33,182 nucleotides of DNA from JBHPCZ01 sp042573625. GTDB taxonomy: Bacteria; Desulfobacterota; Desulfobacteria; Desulfobacterales; UBA11574. Made by a program: the position numbers and the translations under genes. Positions 1 to 6,908 of the stretch are shown here, piece by piece. How positions within the stretch are numbered: the first letter of the stretch is position 1; the number at the start of each line of letters is the position of its first letter. The notes beneath the pieces are model-generated. The model had not been told where the DNA came from. It did not search any database and worked only from the letters and a program-made list of their open reading frames with translations. The stretch lies in NCBI GenBank assembly GCA_042573625.1, contig JBHPCZ010000031.1:1-33182 (forward strand). The letters run 5' to 3'.

Positions 1-600
1 ATTATGCCTGGGAGTATCGATTATACTGATCATCACGAAATCATCCGCAGATTAGTAAGAGCAATGGATGAACGCAAGGTTTGCGAAATTTCTTACAAAA
101 GATTAAGTGCAACCAGGGCTAAAACTTTTTATATAAAGCCTCTAAAGATATTTTCACATAAGGATACTATTTACCTCCATGTGAGAATGGCAAAGTTTCC
201 GGGCAAACCATATAAAGAACCGGATTTTGACCCAATTCTCCCATTGCACCGAATTAAAAATATTGAAATCACTGATAGATCATACGAATTTCCAAAGGAT
301 TATGACTTTGAGAACACTTTCAATAAGAACTTTGGTGTAATTAAAGAAGATGCTTTTAAGGTCGAAATTGAATTTTCCGGATGGGCGGCACGATTTGTAT
401 CGGAACGTATATGGAGTCCAGATCAAAAGATAACTAAAAAGAAGGATGGGAAGATAAGGTTGAATTTCAGTGCATCCTCAGAACCAGAGATGGTTTCATG
501 GTTACTGTCTTTTGGATATGAAGCGAAAGTTATTAAGCCGAAGTGGTTGGTTGAGGAGATTATGGCCACTGTAGATAGAATACAAAAGGTTTATGCTTGA
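1..600 (+). CDS. WYL-domain transcriptional regulator, C-terminal part (5' end outside window)
   Basis: The reading frame is open from the first base to a TGA at 598-600, so the gene very likely starts upstream of the window. About 199 residues are visible. The first part (residues about 15-95) resembles a WYL domain, an Sm-like fold that senses ligands or nucleic acid in bacterial regulators: it has the pattern of ISYKRLSATRAKTFYIKPLKIF followed by YLHVRM and an arginine-containing LHRIKNIEIT segment. The rest, with FSGWAARFVSERIW and a closing VSWLLSFGYEAKVIKP-WLVEEI segment, resembles the WCX extension found after WYL. The usual N-terminal winged HTH would lie upstream. WYL regulators often control defence or mobile-element genes, which fits the partition genes nearby. 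Family assignment is good; target genes are unknown. Confidence 0.8.
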   Translation: MMPGSIDYTDHHEIIRRLVRAMDERKVCEISYKRLSATRAKTFYIKPLKIFSHKDTIYLHVRMAKFPGKPYKEPDFDPILPLHRIKNIEITDRSYEFPKDYDFENTFNKNFGVIKEDAFKVEIEFSGWAARFVSERIWSPDQKITKKKDGKIRLNFSASSEPEMVSWLLSFGYEAKVIKPKWLVEEIMATVDRIQKVYA

Positions 601-1237
601 ATAGAAAGAATGAAAGGAATCCATGACGAACACATGGAAAAGGAGGTAAACGGGGTTGATTTTAGGCGTTTCTTTTTTGTTATAGGGGCCGTCCGTGCAA
701 AACATGCACAAATTATTTAAAATAGCCTGCAGGTATTTGCCAAAAGATGAAAATATCATCCACCTCAAAAACCTTTGATATGTCTGACTTCAGAACTACC
801 TTAACAACCTTATATTTTGTGGACAGATCCTGAAAACAAAAAGAGGGGAATGAAATAGACATTCTGCAATTTTTCAATGAATGGTTCCGGTCAACCATGA
901 TAGCCGTATAGCTAATTTAACGATTGAACTGTGCGGCGCGACTTTTCGCACCCGTATCAGTGAGTTGTTTGAAACAAGTTATACAATCGCTTTGCGATTC
1001 TATCTAACGCGGCTTCGCCGCTCTAAAAAAGGAAATTCCTATACTATCAAGTTGGAAACCCCAAAAGATGCCCATTACAAATTTCTGCTATGACACGTTT
1101 GCGTAATCCAGTTGGCAGACACAGCTACATCTTGATAATGGCATTTTTAATTTTTTCCACACAGAAGCAGACTCCTTGCAGAGTGCAATTTTGCAGTCCG
1201 AGTATTTCCTGATTTCCTGGCTGATAAAGCCAAATAT
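601..1237. other. Gene-poor stretch, possibly degraded DNA
   Basis: No gene is supported here. Short open frames exist on both strands (for example 881-1093 plus, 713-898 minus), but none has a convincing ribosome binding site or recognisable domain. A good ribosome-binding-like AAGGAGG lies near 640 with no sizeable frame after it. A small GC-rich hairpin (GCGGC TTC GCCGC) lies around 1008-1020. The stretch may be a decayed gene between the WYL regulator and the convergent radical SAM gene. Confidence 0.4.
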
Positions 1238-2245
1238 CTATAGTCGTTTCTCCTCGGTAAAACTGTATTTGCCGGATTTAGGTTTTTTGGATCCGCGGAA
1301 TTTTTTGGCCGTGAACATGGGCTGCATATCTTCTATAAAATTTGGCAAATCAGGACCGGATGTAAAAATGCTGTTGCGCATGTTGTAGAAACCTTCTTCG
1401 AATCTTAGCGTCCCGAGGGTGATCCTTTCAGGACTTATTTTGGAAAAAATCTGTTTTATAGTCTCTGAATAGGCATCTCGCCAGCCCTCAAAAGGAACAA
1501 TCGGATCCAGCCTTATCCGTACCGGGTAGCCCGCTTTTTGTACTTTGGCGGCAGCACTAATCCTGCGTTCAAACGGCGGTGCTCCGATTTCAAACTTTCG
1601 TGATACCATCTCGTTGTTCATACTCCAGGCAATTATCGTCCTGTTGTTATGCGGCAAGTCCAGAATATCATCCACATTGTCGCTTTTGGTGAGCATGAAC
1701 AGGTAGCCGTTTTTCGTGTTGCCAATCCATGGGATGAATTCCCTTGCCGCTCTCGTTAGGTGTTCCATGGAAAGTGAATCTGCAAGCTCACCCGTGTTGA
1801 ATATGACAGGATCGGTTGTCTGGCTCAATCTTTTGTGGAGCTGTTCTTTAATTTTGTCGTACTGGGCCCTGACCGTTATGAAAGGGAATGCGGCCCTGTA
1901 TGTCAGCTTCAGGTAACACCAATCACACTGGTAAAAACATCCATTGGATGCCAGCTTGAGCCGATCAAAATGAGGGCATATCATGCGATCATCCGGCATC
2001 ATGAATGTGTCAACAATATCAGTTGCAGGTGCAATATAGACCACGCCCTTTCCAGCCAGAATTTTATCTAACATTGAATTGCCCGCATTACTCAAAATGT
2101 CAGAAATTTGAACTATCTTTTGGGGAATTCCACTGTCCGTATATTTAACCGGAACACCTGAGCACTGCTGGACAAAATGAGTCGTAACAGGGTCGTTTCT
2201 GACTTTATCGTTTATTATTATTTCTTTTGGTTTCCAGGCGACCAT
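1238..2245 (-). CDS. Radical SAM protein of the spore photoproduct lyase-like (SPL) family
   Basis: A 335-residue protein carrying the radical SAM iron-sulfur motif CX3CX2C at residues 103-110 (CFYQCDWC), followed by YLKLTYRA. The CDWCYL arrangement is typical of the SPL-like family, whose best-known member repairs the spore photoproduct in DNA. Many family members in non-spore-formers have unknown substrates. Further family-like segments are FNTGELADSLS, the FMLTKSDNVDDIL strand, NNEMVSRKFEIGAPPFERRISAA and RIRLDPIVPFEGW. The gene starts about 150 bp from the 3' end of ssb, on the same strand, but with a palindrome between them, so it may be a separate unit. The ribosome binding site is weak (GAGGA about 8 nt before ATG). 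A DNA-repair or nucleotide-modifying role would fit mobile-element cargo, but is inference. Confidence 0.8.
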   Translation of the reverse strand: MVAWKPKEIIINDKVRNDPVTTHFVQQCSGVPVKYTDSGIPQKIVQISDILSNAGNSMLDKILAGKGVVYIAPATDIVDTFMMPDDRMICPHFDRLKLASNGCFYQCDWCYLKLTYRAAFPFITVRAQYDKIKEQLHKRLSQTTDPVIFNTGELADSLSMEHLTRAAREFIPWIGNTKNGYLFMLTKSDNVDDILDLPHNNRTIIAWSMNNEMVSRKFEIGAPPFERRISAAAKVQKAGYPVRIRLDPIVPFEGWRDAYSETIKQIFSKISPERITLGTLRFEEGFYNMRNSIFTSGPDLPNFIEDMQPMFTAKKFRGSKKPKSGKYSFTEEKRL

Positions 2246-2362
2246 GAAGCATTCCTCTATTTATTATAACGCATTAAATAACAAAATATGTCCATCATTA
2301 AAAAGCTTTACTTTTATAACCGGGATAATTTTGCACTTCAAGTTTAGACTTAGGGTTGGAAA

Positions 2363-2378
2363 GTTCAGACGTCTGAAC
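2363..2378. promoter_or_regulatory. Perfect 16-bp palindrome, candidate parS-like site (copy 1)
   Basis: GTTCAGACGTCTGAAC is a perfect palindrome between ssb (3' end at 2396) and the radical SAM gene. The same 16-mer recurs inside parB at 3196-3211, and I see no copy elsewhere in the window. Size and symmetry match ParB-binding parS sites, but the sequence is not the common chromosomal parS. It could instead be a repressor operator for the radical SAM gene. Confidence 0.5.
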
Positions 2379-2395
2379 ATTTACAACAAATAGAC

Positions 2396-2815
2396 TTAAT
2401 ACGGAATATCACCTTCTTGGTTTTCCGGTTGCGATGGCCATGAGTCTTCCGAAGTCTCTGATGTTTTCGGCAGATTGTAATCTCCTTCTGGAACCCTTGC
2501 GCCAAGCATCTTCATTGTGGATGCAATTATCCCAGTAGTATATCTTGTAATGCCGTCTTTTTCCCATGAGCTTGTCTTAATTCGGCCTTCAATACAAACT
2601 TGTTTGCCTTTATAAAGATATTTTTCACATATTTCAGCAAGTCTGCCGAATGTAGTAATGCGATGCCATTCTGTATGCTCTTGCATCTCTCCGGTATTTT
2701 TATCCTTCCATTTCTCAGATGTCGCTATGCTAAATTTGGCCACAGCCATACCGCTCGGAGTATAACTGATTTCAGGATCTCTTCCAAGGTTACCGATCAA
2801 AATTGCTTTGTTCAT
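2396..2815 (-). CDS. ssb: Single-stranded DNA-binding protein
   Basis: A 139-residue SSB with one OB fold in residues 1-105. It begins with the standard MNKAILIGNLGRDPEI and continues with ATSEKWKDK, TEWHRITTFGRLAEICEKYLYKGKQVCIEGRI and TSSWEKDGITRYTTGI. A short disordered tail ends in EGDIPY, a variant of the usual DDDIPF tip that recruits repair and replication proteins. It coats single-stranded DNA during transfer or replication. The ribosome binding site AAGGAGG lies 8 nt before ATG. The gene is 30 bp downstream of parB on the same strand, so parA-parB-ssb looks like one operon. An SSB beside ParAB is typical of integrative conjugative elements and plasmids and is probably additional to the chromosomal copy. 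Confidence 0.95.
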   Translation of the reverse strand: MNKAILIGNLGRDPEISYTPSGMAVAKFSIATSEKWKDKNTGEMQEHTEWHRITTFGRLAEICEKYLYKGKQVCIEGRIKTSSWEKDGITRYTTGIIASTMKMLGARVPEGDYNLPKTSETSEDSWPSQPENQEGDIPY

Positions 2816-2845
2816 AATTTTACCTCCTTCATGTTAATCAAGGTT

Positions 2846-3775
2846 TTAATTTAAATCTTGTGCATGCTTTAAGGCTTCCTCCAATGATTTCTGGATTAAA
2901 TCGGTCTTTTTATTTTCACTATGCTCTTGCTTGAATCGAAGAGTGAGCACAAATCTCCGGTCACGGGGTTCCCAGGTCCATTCGCTAAACGTGTTGGTCT
3001 CCGAAACCGTTGGCTCTTTTTTTCCATCTCTATCGGATCTTTCCTTCAGCTTTTCAGTATTGTTTGTTTTGGATTCTTTCTGTTCGTTCCGAATCTGCTT
3101 TACCGTTTTTCTTTCCTCAGATGCTTTTGTCAGAATCTCCAGTTGTTTTTCAGGGTCTTTTTCCTTTGATGCATGAATCTGAACCTCCTTGGATAGTTCA
3201 GACGTCTGAACTATTTCCCTGGCAGGTTCCGAAAGCCGTTCCAATCCCAGGATTTGGCTGACATAACTTTTTGATTTGTTGAACATTTTGGCTATTTTCA
3301 TCTGAGTATAGCCATAATTTTCAACCAGATATTTTATACCGTCAGCCTCCTCAAGGGGAGGAATATCCTCCCGCTGGAGGTTGGCAATCAATTGGATCAG
3401 AAAGCGTTTCTGATCATCGATTTCTTTTACAACACAGGGAAGTTTCTCAAGGCCTACCATTTTAGCCGCCCGGTACCGTCTCTCTCCACTTATGATTCTG
3501 AAAACATCATCTTGATCGTCATATTCGACGGTGAGTGGATCGATGATCCCATCCAATTCTTTTATGGATTCGGCCAGAGACTCCAATGTTTTTTGAACAA
3601 ATGTTTTCCTCGGCTGGTTTGGGTCCGGTTTAATCCGGTCGATATCAATGAGCCTGGCAGCCCTAAAAGGGCTTGTATCCGCTCTTTCCCCTTTTTTGAT
3701 CCTTTCGCTGTCCGTATCCGTTGGGATGAGAAAAACTGAATTGTCCTCAGCATTTTGCGCAAAATTCTTAGACAT
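2846..3775 (-). CDS. parB: ParB/Spo0J-type partition protein
   Basis: A 309-residue ParB. Residues about 40-135 form the N-terminal CTP-binding domain: DIDRIKPDPNQPRK, the GERRYRAAK motif and the NLQREDIPPLEEA segment. A helix-turn-helix follows (YTQMKIAKMFNKSKSYVSQILGLERL), which in ParB proteins contacts parS. The tail is long, charged and low in complexity (EERKTVKQIRNEQKESK), then ends with a probable dimerisation segment. ParB loads on parS and works with ParA to segregate or stabilise a replicon, including excised integrative elements. ATG overlaps the parA stop by 8 bp (ATGTCTAA), and a strong GGAGG precedes it within parA, indicating translational coupling. A perfect palindrome lies inside the coding region at 3193-3214. 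Confidence 0.95.
   Translation of the reverse strand: MSKNFAQNAEDNSVFLIPTDTDSERIKKGERADTSPFRAARLIDIDRIKPDPNQPRKTFVQKTLESLAESIKELDGIIDPLTVEYDDQDDVFRIISGERRYRAAKMVGLEKLPCVVKEIDDQKRFLIQLIANLQREDIPPLEEADGIKYLVENYGYTQMKIAKMFNKSKSYVSQILGLERLSEPAREIVQTSELSKEVQIHASKEKDPEKQLEILTKASEERKTVKQIRNEQKESKTNNTEKLKERSDRDGKKEPTVSETNTFSEWTWEPRDRRFVLTLRFKQEHSENKKTDLIQKSLEEALKHAQDLN
3193..3214. promoter_or_regulatory. Perfect 22-bp palindrome inside parB, candidate parS-like site (copy 2)
   Basis: The 16-bp palindrome GTTCAGACGTCTGAAC found downstream of ssb recurs here with three extra paired bases on each side (arms start ATAG and end CTAT). It lies in the parB codons for IVQTSEL, just after the HTH region. A perfect palindrome of this length inside a coding region, repeated about 830 bp away, points to a protein-binding site, most simply the centromere of this ParAB system. 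Binding itself is not shown. Confidence 0.5.
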
Positions 3776-4526
3776 TCAGGACCTCCTTTCCAATCTGTCG
3801 AAAGGCTTCAGCATGCTCACTCTTTGGTGCGAAAAAGGTGATCGGTTTTCCAAGGGTTACCGATTCTACATACATGACCGAATCTTTCAAAACCTGTTTG
3901 AAAACCTTTTCACCAAGGTGCTTTTCAATCATCGCCCTAAAATCTTGCTCGATCCGCCTTCTGCCGTCATATCGATTGATGATGTACCCGATAATATCCA
4001 ACTTTGGATTTGCCCTTTTCTTGACTTTCTGGACCAGACCGTGAACATACCCTGTACCTTTGACACTGTAATCCTGAGCCTCCAGGGGAATGATCACTCC
4101 CTCCGAAGCCGTTAAAACCGACCACGTCGCGAGACCTAAATTGGGCGGTGAGTCCACCAAAATGACATCATAATTATCCTGAATCTCCTCAAGTTTGTCC
4201 GCAAGGTAATAGTGGGAGTCCCTTTCAGAGATTAACTCGCTTTCAAGTTTCCCAAGACTCAAATTGGCCGGAACAATGTCGATGTTTTCATATTTTGTGG
4301 GTTTGATGATTTCTTTGATTGGTATTAGGTCGTCACGAATGGCATCGGTGATTACCAGTGACAAATTGTGAATATCCGGCAGAAATGACGAACTCAAAGA
4401 ACCTTGTTGGTCCATGTCAACAAGCAGAACTTTTTTGTTCATCTGGGCCATAGCGCCGGCCAGACATAATGTGACTGTTGTTTTACCGACACCACCTTTG
4501 TTGTTACAAATCCCTATCTTTTTCAT
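3768..4526 (-). CDS. parA: ParA/Soj-type partition ATPase
   Basis: A 252-residue ParA without an N-terminal HTH (small Soj-like form). It has the deviant Walker A motif KGGVGKTT at residues 10-17, Walker A' with VLLVDMDQQGSLS, and Walker B at DVILVDSPPNLG (about residues 120-131). The end is FFAPKSEHAEAFRQIGKEV. The ATPase binds non-specific DNA and moves or positions ParB-parS complexes. The ribosome binding site AAAGGAGG lies 8 nt before ATG. It is the first gene of the parA-parB-ssb operon. Its position about 200 bp inside the tRNA-derived att site is typical of integrative elements that carry a soj/parA gene at one end. The family call is secure; the element-maintenance role is inferred from context. 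Confidence 0.95.
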   Translation of the reverse strand: MKKIGICNNKGGVGKTTVTLCLAGAMAQMNKKVLLVDMDQQGSLSSSFLPDIHNLSLVITDAIRDDLIPIKEIIKPTKYENIDIVPANLSLGKLESELISERDSHYYLADKLEEIQDNYDVILVDSPPNLGLATWSVLTASEGVIIPLEAQDYSVKGTGYVHGLVQKVKKRANPKLDIIGYIINRYDGRRRIEQDFRAMIEKHLGEKVFKQVLKDSVMYVESVTLGKPITFFAPKSEHAEAFRQIGKEVLNV

Positions 4527-4577
4527 AACCGTGCCTCCTTTGGCCTACGGAATTAGTGTCCGTATCGACCCAAAAAT

Positions 4578-4599
4578 TTTTGCCATAATTTTGCCATAA
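4578..4599. repeat. 11-bp tandem repeat upstream of parA
   Basis: TTTTGCCATAA occurs twice head to tail, ending about 50 bp upstream of the parA start (parA reads leftward). The AT-rich tandem sits in the only promoter-bearing gap for parA and may be an operator or part of the promoter. No clear -35/-10 pair could be fixed. Confidence 0.5.
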
Positions 4600-4726
4600 T
4601 TCGGAGAAGGCATGGGTAAAAGCAGGTAAAAATGGTGAAATCGGCGGAAGGGAAATTGGTCGTTAAGTGTTTGTATTAGTTTACTTTTTCTTACCGTTAT
4701 CTACTTGGTGTTTTTTCGGTGAACCC

Positions 4727-4773
4727 GACTTCGAATCCGTAGGCCGCAGGTTCGAATCCTGCCGGGCGTACCA
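4727..4773 (+). other. 3' fragment of tRNA-Arg(TCG): probable attachment site (attR) of an integrative element
   Basis: The 47 bases contain a loop CTTCGAA with anticodon TCG, the 3' side of the anticodon stem, a perfect T arm (GCAGG TTCGAAT CCTGC), the 3' acceptor strand CGGGCGT, discriminator A and an encoded CCA. The 5' half is absent: no D arm and no ACGCCCG acceptor strand lie upstream, and the bases just before the loop do not complete the anticodon stem. Integrases of genomic islands usually recombine at the 3' end of a tRNA gene and leave such a fragment at the distal junction. Polarity places the element to the left, with the intact tRNA-Arg and probably the integrase beyond the left edge. 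Confidence 0.8.
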
Positions 4774-4790
4774 ATCTTATTTAATGATTA

Positions 4791-4830
4791 AGGGATATCA
4801 GGATTACAGCCTGGTATCCTTTTTTTATTT
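4791..4830 (+). terminator. Rho-independent terminator after the tRNA-Arg fragment
   Basis: A 10-bp stem GGATATCAGG / CCTGGTATCC (4793-4802 with 4810-4819, one G-U pair) is followed by a run of Ts. It lies 20 nt after the CCA of the tRNA fragment and is plausibly the original terminator of the tRNA-Arg gene. This supports the view that chromosomal sequence resumes here. Confidence 0.75.
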
Positions 4831-4992
4831 TTCTCGCCAGTTTTATCAAACAGATTCACATCCGTGTAATTGGCCAATAATTAGGCAAAAAAACAGATGT
4901 GTTAATCACTAATCCAGATATGATTCGCCTTGTATTGAGAAATTCGACAGGAATTCACCGTTTGCACCCTCCAATTCAGGCAATTATACGGG

Positions 4993-5021
4993 TTGACAAA
5001 AAGATTTTTCCATGGCATTCT
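4993..5021 (+). promoter_or_regulatory. Promoter candidate for the HTH/nucleotidyltransferase pair
   Basis: A consensus -35 box TTGACA (4993-4998) is followed after 17 bp by CATTCT (5016-5021), a weak -10 box. It lies 32 bp upstream of the first gene's ATG and runs directly into the palindrome at 5025-5039. Confidence 0.5.
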
Positions 5022-5024
5022 TTA

Positions 5025-5039
5025 TTCGCGAATCGCGAA
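5025..5039. promoter_or_regulatory. 15-bp inverted repeat, probable operator
   Basis: TTCGCGA-A-TCGCGAA is a perfect 7-bp inverted repeat around one central base. It sits at the expected transcription start of the pair, overlapping the ribosome-binding region of the HTH gene (GGAG at 5041-5044). This position suits autorepression by the HTH protein, as in many toxin-antitoxin operons. Confidence 0.6.
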
Positions 5040-5052
5040 AGGAGAATGAGGG

Positions 5053-5565
5053 ATGATTTTAAAACCGCAAGATGTCCTCGTCATGTTGAAACTTGTGACG
5101 CTGAAGCAATCCAGCTGGTCATATAACGCAGTAGCGCTCACACTGGGGATGAGTCCGTCTGAAGTCCATGCAGCTGTGAAACGTGCCTTGGCCGCCCGAT
5201 TGGCGATCCGGGAAGGAGACAGGATACTTCCCGGCAACCAAAATATGAAGGAGTTTATCATTTATGGGCTAAAGTACGTTTTCATTCCGGATAAAGGGGA
5301 ATTGACCCGTGGTATTCCAACAGGGTATGCCGGTCCACCTTTAGATAATTTTTTCCCGAAATCTTCGGAACCACCACCTGTTTGGCCGGATGCGGACGGG
5401 GAAGTCCGCGGGGAGGCTTTTTCACCACTATATAAGTCTGTGCCGAAAGCAGCCCGTACGGATCGAAATCTTTACGAGCTTTTAGTGCTTGTCGATGCTA
5501 TTCGCGGCGGGCGAGCGCGAGAGCGAAAAATTGCCGTTAATGAAATACAAAAACGGCTTAAATAG
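5053..5565 (+). CDS. Winged-HTH protein, probable antitoxin/repressor of the pair
   Basis: A 170-residue protein. The first 65 residues look like a winged HTH: SYNAVALTLGMSPSEVHAAVKRALAARLAIREGDRILP, with helix-turn-helix then a wing. The remainder (residues about 66-170) has no domain I recognise; it includes PTGYAGPPLDNFFP and PPPVWPDADGEVRG and ends in a basic helical segment. The start is set by GGAG 8 nt upstream. It is followed after 1 bp by the nucleotidyltransferase gene, so the two are translationally coupled. By analogy with AbiEi/AbiEii-like operons, it would neutralise or repress its partner, and the palindrome at its promoter fits autoregulation. HTH call is good; the antitoxin role is inferred from context. 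Confidence 0.7.
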   Translation: MILKPQDVLVMLKLVTLKQSSWSYNAVALTLGMSPSEVHAAVKRALAARLAIREGDRILPGNQNMKEFIIYGLKYVFIPDKGELTRGIPTGYAGPPLDNFFPKSSEPPPVWPDADGEVRGEAFSPLYKSVPKAARTDRNLYELLVLVDAIRGGRARERKIAVNEIQKRLK

Positions 5566-5566
5566 A

Positions 5567-6265
5567 ATGATACGTCAAAAGAACCCAAACCTTGAGATTC
5601 TTGAAAATGCAGTTCATCGATTAGGCTCACTGGCCAATGAAATGGTCTTTCTCGGTGCTTGCGCCACCGGATTGCTGCTGACCGATCCGGCAGCACCACC
5701 AATTCGAGGAACTCTGGATGTCGACGTCATTGTCGAATTGACTTCATTAGCGGAATACCACCGTCTATCCGAAAAGCTGCGAAAGAGAGGCTTCGTAGAG
5801 GATCTCAGTCCAGATGCACCGCTCTGCCGGTGGAAAAACAAAGGCGTCATCCTGGATGTTATGCCGACCAATCCAGAAATTTTGGGTTTCGGAAATCCAT
5901 GGTTTTCACCTGCGTTTACGAGGGCGGAAGCTGTCACTCTGCCTTCGGGCAAGCGTATCCAAATGTTGAGTGCGCCCTACTTTCTAGCCACAAAGATAGA
6001 AGCTTTCGATTATCGAGGAAAAGGAGATTATCTTTTGAGCACGGATATGGAGGATATCGTGACAGTGCTGGATGGAAGACCTGAAATCGTTGATGAAGTT
6101 CGGAAGTCCGAAAGAAAACTTAGCGCTTTTCTTGCCACACGTTTTGCGAATTTGTTGAAAGAGAAAATTTTTATTGAGGCTCTGCCGGGGCATTTGCCGC
6201 CTGACAGGTTCAGTCAGGAAAGATTGCCGCTATTGATTGGACGCATGCGGGAAATTGCCAAGTAG
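5567..6265 (+). CDS. Nucleotidyltransferase-fold protein (AbiEii-like), probable toxin partner
   Basis: About 232 residues, starting at the ATG one base after the upstream stop. An open frame extends further back, but only inside the neighbour's coding region. Residues about 20-50 resemble the core of minimal or AbiEii-type nucleotidyltransferases: LGACATGLLLTD then IRGTLDVDVIVE, where the D-V-D pair would bind the metal ion. Later segments ILDVMPTNPEILGFGNPWF, LSAPYFLATKIEAF and ESTDMEDIVTVLDGR-like LLSTDMEDIVTVL are common in this group, where a lysine or glutamate in the KIEAF helix follows the active site. Related toxins modify tRNA or NTP targets. Function here is inferred. It forms an operon with the HTH gene and lies just outside the att site, in what may be an integration hot spot. 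Confidence 0.75.
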   Translation: MIRQKNPNLEILENAVHRLGSLANEMVFLGACATGLLLTDPAAPPIRGTLDVDVIVELTSLAEYHRLSEKLRKRGFVEDLSPDAPLCRWKNKGVILDVMPTNPEILGFGNPWFSPAFTRAEAVTLPSGKRIQMLSAPYFLATKIEAFDYRGKGDYLLSTDMEDIVTVLDGRPEIVDEVRKSERKLSAFLATRFANLLKEKIFIEALPGHLPPDRFSQERLPLLIGRMREIAK

Positions 6266-6348
6266 AAATCAAATAACACCGTATTCTGAACGACTGTCCC
6301 TTTTTACATTTTATCTTTTCAAGATGAGAGAAACGCATAATTTCATGG

Positions 6349-6384
6349 GCGGCCCTCTTTTCCCTTGTGGGAAAACAGGGCCGC
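6349..6384. repeat. Long near-perfect hairpin (16-bp arms, TTGT loop)
   Basis: The left arm GCGGCCCTCTTTTCCC (6349-6364) pairs with GGGAAAACAGGGCCGC (6369-6384) with one mismatch across a 4-nt loop. No T-run follows, so it is not a classic terminator. It lies between the nucleotidyltransferase gene and a HipA-like relic and may be a small palindromic repeat. Confidence 0.7.
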
Positions 6385-6582
6385 TCAAGCACTCTGAAAA
6401 ATGCGCTGTCTGAGGCGGGTCTTTTCGGACTCACAAAAGAACATGCCATATTTGTCAAAAGCGAATTGATTGATAAAATAGAAACGCACTGGGCAGAAGC
6501 ATCTGATTATGCGGGACTGACAAAGGTTCAATCCGACTTACTTCGAAGGGCGACCGTTCTGTCACCTGGAATCTTTTATTGA
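6385..6582 (+). pseudogene. Possible relic of a HipA-like kinase C-terminus
   Basis: The frame encodes SSTLKNALSEAGLFGLTKEHAIFV, then IDKIETHWAEASDYAGLTKVQSDLL, and stops at 6580-6582. The layout (NAL-x3-a-LFGLT, then a helix with IETHW and a GLT-x4-D-L end) resembles the last helices of HipA-family toxins. The kinase body is missing and the only start available is a GTG inside the hairpin loop, so this is at most a fragment. Weakly supported; it could be an unrelated small ORF. Confidence 0.35.
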
Positions 6583-6591
6583 AACAGTCTG

Positions 6592-6637
6592 CCCGTAGCG
6601 AGTTTTCCAAAATCCGTTTGTTACATTGTTTCGTTTT
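6592..6637. repeat. 46-bp dispersed repeat, copy 1
   Basis: This stretch, with core GCGAGTTTTCCAAAATCCGT followed by a variable spacer and CATTGTTTCG, matches 10564-10609 at most positions in the same orientation. Neither copy lies in a convincing gene. The nature of the repeat is unknown. Confidence 0.6.
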
Positions 6638-6908
6638 CATTTTGGAACCTTTCCGGATGACAACCTTCTAAATGTATGGATTTTTACACGGACAATATTC
6701 CAGTATTATGGATAATTGTCTTGACAATATTCGGCAAATAAAGAAAAAAAACTATACTTTTTCGACTGGTCACTCCTTCATGATCAAGAAAACAGGTTTG
6801 AAAACCTTGTTGCCATGGCGCTTTTGAGAATAGCCGCAAACTTTTCTGCAAAAGGTATGGGCAAATATGAGATCCGACACATAAAGAAAATAAGGTAAAT
6901 TATTCATA
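6638..6908. other. AT-rich intergenic gap without recognisable gene
   Basis: No open frame with a ribosome binding site is seen. The segment GACAATATTC appears twice near 6690 and 6722, which may reflect a promoter duplication. Promoters for the lipoprotein gene presumably lie here, but no clear boxes were identified. Confidence 0.3.

Noticed and set aside
881..1093. 70-residue plus-strand frame
   Set aside because: No ribosome binding site or recognisable similarity; adjacent frames look equally random.
4542..4551. GGCCTACGGA near parA, complementary to TCCGTAGGCC in the tRNA fragment
   Set aside because: A 10-bp match over 200 bp could be chance; there is no other sign of a second att core there.
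4667..4912. Plus-strand open frame over the tRNA fragment
   Set aside because: It spans the tRNA 3' half and its terminator and has no ribosome binding site or domain.
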